Source: an uncultured Methylococcaceae bacterium (GTDB taxonomy: Bacteria; Pseudomonadota; Gammaproteobacteria; Methylococcales; Methylomonadaceae). Taken from it: a stretch of 12,725 bases of DNA. The notes beneath the pieces were generated by a model. The model did not search any database. It was not told the DNA's origin and saw only the letters and a list, made by a program, of their open reading frames with translations. Shown piece after piece: positions 8,225-12,725 of the stretch. Position numbers and translations under genes: made by a program. The stretch lies in the NCBI GenBank assembly GCA_903939355.1, contig CAJAHC010000162.1, positions 1 to 12,725 on the forward strand, written 5' to 3'. Numbering within the stretch: position 1 is the stretch's first letter; each line of letters opens with the position of its first letter.

Positions 8225-8257
8225 TTGATTAACTTTCAATTATGGTGTATTTAATTT

Positions 8258-8590
8258 ATGGCTAATCCAATTATCTTTACTGATAGTGCTGCTTCTAAAG
8301 TGAGTGAATTGATTTCAGAAGAGGGCAATGATAATCTCAAGTTAAGAGTATATGTTTCAGGTGGTGGTTGCTCCGGATTTCAATACGGATTTACTTTTGA
8401 TGAAGAAGTAAATGAAGATGATACTAGTGTTGTAAACGGTGGTGTTACCGTGTTGATTGATTCAATGAGTATACAATATTTGGCAGGTGCTGAAGTTGAT
8501 TACAAGGAAGATATATCAGGTGCGCAGTTTGTAATTCGCAATCCTAATGCTACAACGACTTGTGGTTGCGGCTCATCTTTTTCAGCTTAA
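8258..8590 (+). CDS. erpA: Iron-sulfur cluster insertion protein ErpA (A-type carrier)
   Basis: ErpA is an A-type carrier that receives Fe-S clusters from the ISC or SUF machinery and delivers them to target enzymes. At 110 residues it is close in length to E. coli ErpA (about 114). The three cluster-ligating cysteines are all present: C38 in [17 protein letters not shown] (34-50), and C102 and C104 in the C-terminal [11 protein letters not shown]. The segments [11 protein letters not shown] (26-36), [14 protein letters not shown] (69-82) and FVIRNPNA (91-98) distinguish ErpA from IscA and SufA. No isc or suf genes are in the window; standing alone is normal for erpA. The Shine-Dalgarno is weak (GGTG). 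It has its own promoter and is closed by a strong hairpin terminator. Confidence 0.96.
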   Translation: MANPIIFTDSAASKVSELISEEGNDNLKLRVYVSGGGCSGFQYGFTFDEEVNEDDTSVVNGGVTVLIDSMSIQYLAGAEVDYKEDISGAQFVIRNPNATTTCGCGSSFSA

Positions 8591-8598
8591 TACAGCGT

Positions 8599-8630
8599 GG
8601 AGTGGTCTTATGGCCACTCCTGTTTCATTA
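8599..8630 (+). terminator. Intrinsic terminator after erpA
   Basis: A nine-base stem, GGAGTGGTC (8599-8607) with GGCCACTCC (8612-8620), including one T-G pair and a TTAT loop, is followed by TGTTTCATT. It begins nine bases after the erpA stop. The opposite strand has no U-rich tail after the stem, so it should work mainly in the erpA direction. Confidence 0.8.
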
Positions 8631-8650
8631 CGAAATTTTATTGTAGATTT

Positions 8651-9877
8651 TTAGCGGTAATTGTTTTTAGCAAATAAAGATTGTGCTTTGGTTTTGTTGA
8701 TTTGATCTAAGGTTGATTGGGTTTGTGATTTAAAGTCAGCTAGTACTTCAGCATGAAGTGGTAATGATTGAGTCATGTTAATTGCTTCAGGATTATGATG
8801 ATTGCCATCGACAAGAAATTCATAATGTAAATGAGGGCCGGTTGCCAATCCAGTTTGCCCTACGTAGCCAATAATTTCCCCTTGTTTCACCAGGTCACCG
8901 CTTTCAATTCCACGTTTAAAATCGGATAAGTGGGCATAAAGAGTCTCATAATGTTCACCATGCTCTATGATTAGAACCTGTCCATACCCACCTTTATTCC
9001 CAATGAATGCAACTTTACCATCACCAGCAGATTTTACAGGCGTACCAGTTCGTGCGGCATAATCAATTCCTTTATGGGCGCGAATTCGATTGAGTATCGG
9101 ATGTTTTCGATGGGTGTCAAAGCCGGAACTAATGCGTAAAAAATCAAGAGGAGCGCTTAAAAAAGCTTTTCTCATTGGTTTGCCTTCAGGGCTAAAATAA
9201 TTGACGAAACCCTTGCTGTCTTTATACCTAATAGCCGTTAAAATACGTCCTTGGTTGACAAATTCAGCGGCTAAAATTGAATGATTTCCAGCTTCAGTTT
9301 CTGCGTAAACAACGGTGAATTGATCGCCGTGGTGCAGGTTGGTTGCAAAATCAATATCCCAGGCAAAAATATTGGTAAGTTGCAAAAGCAAATCATTTGT
9401 TAGGCCGGCATTTTGAGTCGCTAGTAGAAATGAAGAGTCAATGACCCCATGTGTGCTCGTTATATTCTGAGGGGTTTCATCTATATATCTGGAAGCCTGT
9501 TCAAAACGTTCAATTTTAGGTTGACTCGAAATGAGCGACTGTATTCGTACATTACTGTTAATGGTGGTTTGAGCAACTTTATAATGTCGGTTTTTATTTA
9601 AAAAAGTATTTTTTTTTGTATTAGATGCGTACGTGGCACTGGTCTTTCGTGCGCTAGATATAGGTCGTGTTTTGGCTTGTTTTTTTGCGTGTGATATTTT
9701 TTGATTCTTGACACGCTTTGGATGATTTTTTTGAGCTGTCGCGTGTCGTAAAGATGACTTAGGCAACTTTAGTGAAGCCTTGTGGCTTTTTATATGATTA
9801 GATTTGGAAAAGCTAGTGGTAGTAGCAAAAAGCAAACCCATCCATAATAAGATCAAGATATAAGATTTAGATTTCAC
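8651..9877 (-). CDS. M23 family peptidoglycan endopeptidase, MepM-like
   Basis: This is a LytM-type zinc endopeptidase that would cut peptide cross-links of peptidoglycan in the periplasm. Zinc ligands are H268 and D272 in HKGIDYA and H351 in GPHLHYE; H316 (YAHLSDF) and H349 are the catalytic histidines. Residues 150-193 (FLLATQNAGLTNDLLLQL, then FAWDIDFATNLHHGDQF) match the second N-terminal domain of E. coli MepM. Residues 1-24 form a signal peptide or membrane anchor. Residues 25-100 are a very basic Lys/His/Ser/Thr-rich linker where MepM has a LysM/OapA-like domain, so the glycan-binding module seems replaced. At 408 residues it is slightly shorter than MepM (about 440). The start is a GTG with no Shine-Dalgarno; an in-frame stop lies three codons upstream, and later starts would break the signal sequence. 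It converges with erpA. Confidence 0.9.
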   Translation of the reverse strand: MKSKSYILILLWMGLLFATTTSFSKSNHIKSHKASLKLPKSSLRHATAQKNHPKRVKNQKISHAKKQAKTRPISSARKTSATYASNTKKNTFLNKNRHYKVAQTTINSNVRIQSLISSQPKIERFEQASRYIDETPQNITSTHGVIDSSFLLATQNAGLTNDLLLQLTNIFAWDIDFATNLHHGDQFTVVYAETEAGNHSILAAEFVNQGRILTAIRYKDSKGFVNYFSPEGKPMRKAFLSAPLDFLRISSGFDTHRKHPILNRIRAHKGIDYAARTGTPVKSAGDGKVAFIGNKGGYGQVLIIEHGEHYETLYAHLSDFKRGIESGDLVKQGEIIGYVGQTGLATGPHLHYEFLVDGNHHNPEAINMTQSLPLHAEVLADFKSQTQSTLDQINKTKAQSLFAKNNYR

Positions 9878-9882
9878 AAGAT

Positions 9883-9911
9883 ATTAGCTTAGGTAGTTGT
9901 GTTTGAGTCAA
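9883..9911 (-). promoter_or_regulatory. Candidate promoter for the M23 gene giving a leaderless mRNA
   Basis: On the minus strand, TTGACT (9911-9906) and GCTAAT (9888-9883) are 17 bases apart. The expected start point, six or so bases on, falls on the GTG start codon itself (9877). The -10 matches consensus at four of six positions. This would explain the missing ribosome binding site. Confidence 0.4.
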
Positions 9912-9992
9912 AACTAAGGTCTATAAAGTTTAATTAGTGCCATTCTAAATGTTTTGTTTGGGTTTTACCAATTTACATGGGAATAAAAAAAA

Positions 9993-10022
9993 TTCAATGG
10001 AGTATGGCATTAACTCTATAAT
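9993..10022 (+). promoter_or_regulatory. Candidate sigma-70 promoter for tyrS
   Basis: A perfect -10 TATAAT (10017-10022) follows a partial -35 TTCAAT (9993-9998) with an 18-base spacer. Upstream is an A-tract (9984-9992). The leader would be about 30 bases. There is no T-box or other long tRNA-sensing leader in this 180-base gap. Confidence 0.5.
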
Positions 10023-10057
10023 GATTCGATTTTACAGTTTTATTTTGGAGAGAGACA

Positions 10058-11254
10058 TTGCAAGATGATGTATTAATAGACCTTTTAAGGGGTGCTGATG
10101 AGGTTTTAATAAAGCAAGAATTAATAGAAAAGCTAAAAGAAGGGCGGCCTCTCCGAATTAAGGCAGGATTTGATCCGACTGCGCCAGATTTGCATCTTGG
10201 ACATACGGTATTAATCAACAAATTGAAGCAGTTTCAAGATTTAGGGCATGAGGTTATGTTTCTAATTGGTGATTTTACTGGAATGATAGGTGACCCAACA
10301 GGAAAGAATGTAACGCGCAAGCCATTAACTCGAGAAGAAGTTATTCATAATGCGAAGACGTATGAAGAGCAAATTTTTAAAATCCTTGACTCAAATAAAA
10401 CACGGGTCATGTTTAATTCCAGTTGGATGAATGCTATGTCGTCTGCAGACTTAATTCAGTTGGCTGCAAAGCATACTGTTGCGAGGATGTTAGAGCGAGA
10501 TGATTTTAGCAAGCGATTTAAGGGTGGACAGTCTATTGCAATTCACGAATTTTTATACCCCTTGATACAAGGTTATGATTCAGTAGAAATGAAGGCAGAT
10601 GTTGAGCTGGGGGGCACTGATCAAAAATTTAATTTGTTAGTCGGTCGTCAATTACAAGAGGCATTTGGCCAAAAGCCACAGGTAGTTATAACGATGCCAA
10701 TTCTTGAGGGTTTGGATGGTGTGCAAAAAATGTCCAAATCACTTAACAACTATATAGGCATAGCTGATGTTGCTGATGAGATGTTTGGTAAGATAATGTC
10801 TATATCAGATGAGCTAATGTGGAGGTATTTTGAATTGTTAAGTTTTCGACCTATGGCGGAAATAAATTCTTGGAAACTCGAATGTATAGAAGGCGCAAAT
10901 CCACGTAACTACAAAGTTAAGCTGGCTCAGGAAATTATCGAACGTTTTCATGATGCGAAATCAGCTGTTAAGGCGTTGGAAAATTTTGAGGCTAGATTTC
11001 AGAGAGGCGCAATGCCTGATGAGATAGATGAGATAGAATTAAAAATTCAAGGTAGTAGTTTTTGTATTGCTAATTTATTGAAAGAGTCGGGTTTAACTAG
11101 CGGTACATCGGAAGCAATCAGATTAATTAACCAAGGTGCAGTCAGAATTGACGGGGAAAAAGTTTCTGATGCAAAGTTTGAAATATCAATAAATACTCAA
11201 AATATTTATCAAGTGGGCAAAAGGAAATTTGCAAAAGTAAAATTGAGTAATTGA
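10058..11254 (+). CDS. tyrS: Tyrosyl-tRNA synthetase (KMSKS-type)
   Basis: This class I synthetase charges tRNA-Tyr with tyrosine using ATP. At 398 residues it is typical. The HIGH motif is HLGH (46-49) in [18 protein letters not shown] is at 224-228, and [16 protein letters not shown] (185-200) binds tyrosine and places it in the long, KMSKS-bearing subgroup (called TyrZ in Pseudomonas) as opposed to the KFGKT subgroup. Residues from about 335 to the end form an S4 RNA-binding domain. The start is TTG at 10058, set by GGAG seven bases upstream; the two ATGs just after it are in another frame and meet a stop at once, and the first in-frame ATG would remove the HIGH region. It lies directly before the rRNA operon and is divergent from the M23 gene. 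Confidence 0.95.
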   Translation: MQDDVLIDLLRGADEVLIKQELIEKLKEGRPLRIKAGFDPTAPDLHLGHTVLINKLKQFQDLGHEVMFLIGDFTGMIGDPTGKNVTRKPLTREEVIHNAKTYEEQIFKILDSNKTRVMFNSSWMNAMSSADLIQLAAKHTVARMLERDDFSKRFKGGQSIAIHEFLYPLIQGYDSVEMKADVELGGTDQKFNLLVGRQLQEAFGQKPQVVITMPILEGLDGVQKMSKSLNNYIGIADVADEMFGKIMSISDELMWRYFELLSFRPMAEINSWKLECIEGANPRNYKVKLAQEIIERFHDAKSAVKALENFEARFQRGAMPDEIDEIELKIQGSSFCIANLLKESGLTSGTSEAIRLINQGAVRIDGEKVSDAKFEISINTQNIYQVGKRKFAKVKLSN

Positions 11255-11271
11255 GAGTATTGCAGGCTCCT

Positions 11272-11305
11272 AAAGAAAGGTTCTTTTGAAGAGCAGGCTC
11301 TTTTG
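11272..11305 (+). terminator. Candidate terminator after tyrS (two small hairpins)
   Basis: AAAGAA/TTCTTT with loop AGG (11272-11286) and AAGAG/CTCTT with loop CAGG (11289-11302) follow the tyrS stop by 17 and 34 bases, each with a short T stretch (TTTT). Both are weak. The octamer GCAGGCTC occurs twice here (11262-11269 and 11293-11300). Some read-through of tyrS into the rRNA region is possible. Confidence 0.4.
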
Positions 11306-11341
11306 GGCTGATAGAATAAATCCTTTAGCTAAAAATTTCTA

Positions 11342-11369
11342 TTGACAGTAGGGCTAGTATGGCTATAAT
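11342..11369 (+). promoter_or_regulatory. rRNA operon promoter, upstream copy (P1)
   Basis: A perfect TTGACA (11342-11347), a 16-base spacer, and a perfect TATAAT (11364-11369), followed by the G-rich discriminator GGAGGG. Fully consensus hexamers with a spacer one base short and a G/C-rich discriminator are typical of growth-rate-controlled rRNA promoters. No clear UP element or Fis site was recognised upstream. Confidence 0.85.
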
Positions 11370-11440
11370 GGAGGGCTTGTTCGGTGATTTGTTTAGTCGC
11401 TGAGGCAGGAAGCAGGGAGGAAAATAAAGTCGACAAGGCG

Positions 11441-11468
11441 TTGACAAGTTGGGTTGTCTCTGTATAAT
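11441..11468 (+). promoter_or_regulatory. rRNA operon promoter, downstream copy (P2)
   Basis: A perfect TTGACA (11441-11446), a 16-base spacer, and a perfect TATAAT (11463-11468), with discriminator GGTCGG. It sits 99 bases after the upstream copy, similar to the P1-P2 distance in E. coli rrn operons. A modest A-rich stretch (11419-11428) lies upstream of its -35. The start point would be near 11475, about 190 bases before mature 16S. Confidence 0.88.
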
Positions 11469-11498
11469 GGTCGGACTGAACAGGGCCTTGTGCTCTAC

Positions 11499-11534
11499 GC
11501 TCTTTAACAACTTGATCAAAATAATTTGTGTGGG
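11499..11534 (+). promoter_or_regulatory. rRNA leader antitermination elements boxA and boxC
   Basis: GCTCTTTAACA (11499-11509) matches the E. coli rrn boxA, which loads NusB/NusE for rRNA antitermination. TGTGTGGG (11527-11534) matches boxC. A palindrome TTGATCAA (11512-11519) lies between them. The boxC bases can pair with ACACA/ACCC at 11579-11588, forming a long leader stem. Confidence 0.85.
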
Positions 11535-11613
11535 TGCTTGTGGTGATTGTTAATGATGTTAATTAATAATCGACACAAACCCAACACATAGAAGTAATTT
11601 TATGCGTTGAACT

Positions 11614-11636
11614 GTAGTCGAGCCAAGATTGGCTAC
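11614..11636 (+). other. Hairpin in 16S leader, near the processing site
   Basis: AGCCA (11621-11625) pairs with TGGCT (11630-11634) around an AGAT loop, with an outer GT/AC pair across a bulge. It lies about 30 bases before mature 16S. It may be part of the leader fold that positions RNase III or RNase E/G processing; the partner strand beyond 16S is outside the window. Confidence 0.35.
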
Positions 11637-11663
11637 TTATCTTATTAAGTGGCAAACTGATTT

Positions 11664-12725
<1,062 letters not shown>

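Noticed and set aside
9878..10057. T-box or other amino-acid-sensing leader before tyrS
   Set aside because: The predicted leader is only about 30 bases and holds no T-box sequence; such leaders are not expected in gammaproteobacteria.
9994..10221. Minus-strand open frame overlapping the tyrS start
   Set aside because: It covers the tyrS promoter and the conserved N-terminus, and the protein shows no recognisable motif.

Overview
The window is chromosomal housekeeping DNA from a gammaproteobacterium. The closest fit, from the 16S rRNA start and the style of the proteins, is a methanotroph-like member of the Methylococcales; that placement is inference and no database was searched. Base composition is moderately AT-rich and similar across the protein genes. 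I see no mobile elements, tRNAs, CRISPR arrays, integrase genes or phage genes.

Layout. Positions 1-1661 (minus) hold heme O synthase (cyoE) followed, with an ATGA overlap, by a TrpD2/YbiB-like gene that runs off the left edge. Positions 1762-4971 (plus) hold three tightly packed genes: a zinc M16 peptidase, a second M16 protein without the zinc site, and the 16S rRNA methyltransferase rsmD. A 253-base convergent gap (4972-5224) carries a compact potential RNA hairpin. Positions 5225-7056 (minus) hold a two-gene unit, a PIG3-type quinone oxidoreductase and a 3-mercaptopyruvate-type sulfurtransferase, behind a recognisable sigma-70 promoter. Divergent from it is argC (7140-8192), then erpA (8258-8590) with its own strong promoter and an intrinsic terminator. 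Facing erpA is an M23 endopeptidase of MepM type (8651-9877, minus). Divergent from that is tyrosyl-tRNA synthetase (10058-11254, TTG start). The right end is the start of a ribosomal RNA operon: two tandem promoters, boxA/boxC leader elements, and about the first 1060 bases of 16S rRNA.

How it fits together. The genes serve translation and ribosome biogenesis (rsmD, tyrS, 16S rRNA), iron-sulfur cluster and heme maturation (erpA, cyoE), arginine synthesis (argC), envelope proteolysis and peptidoglycan remodelling (the M16 pair, the M23 enzyme) and sulfur/redox chemistry. As I recall it, the order argC - erpA - anmK - mepM - tyrS - 16S also exists in Pseudomonas; here the same order appears without anmK.

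I did not find a convincing undescribed system. The points most worth a second look are the structured element at 5093-5134, a predicted leaderless mRNA for the M23 gene, the pair of fully consensus rRNA promoters with identical 16-base spacers, and the loss of anmK from the conserved neighbourhood.
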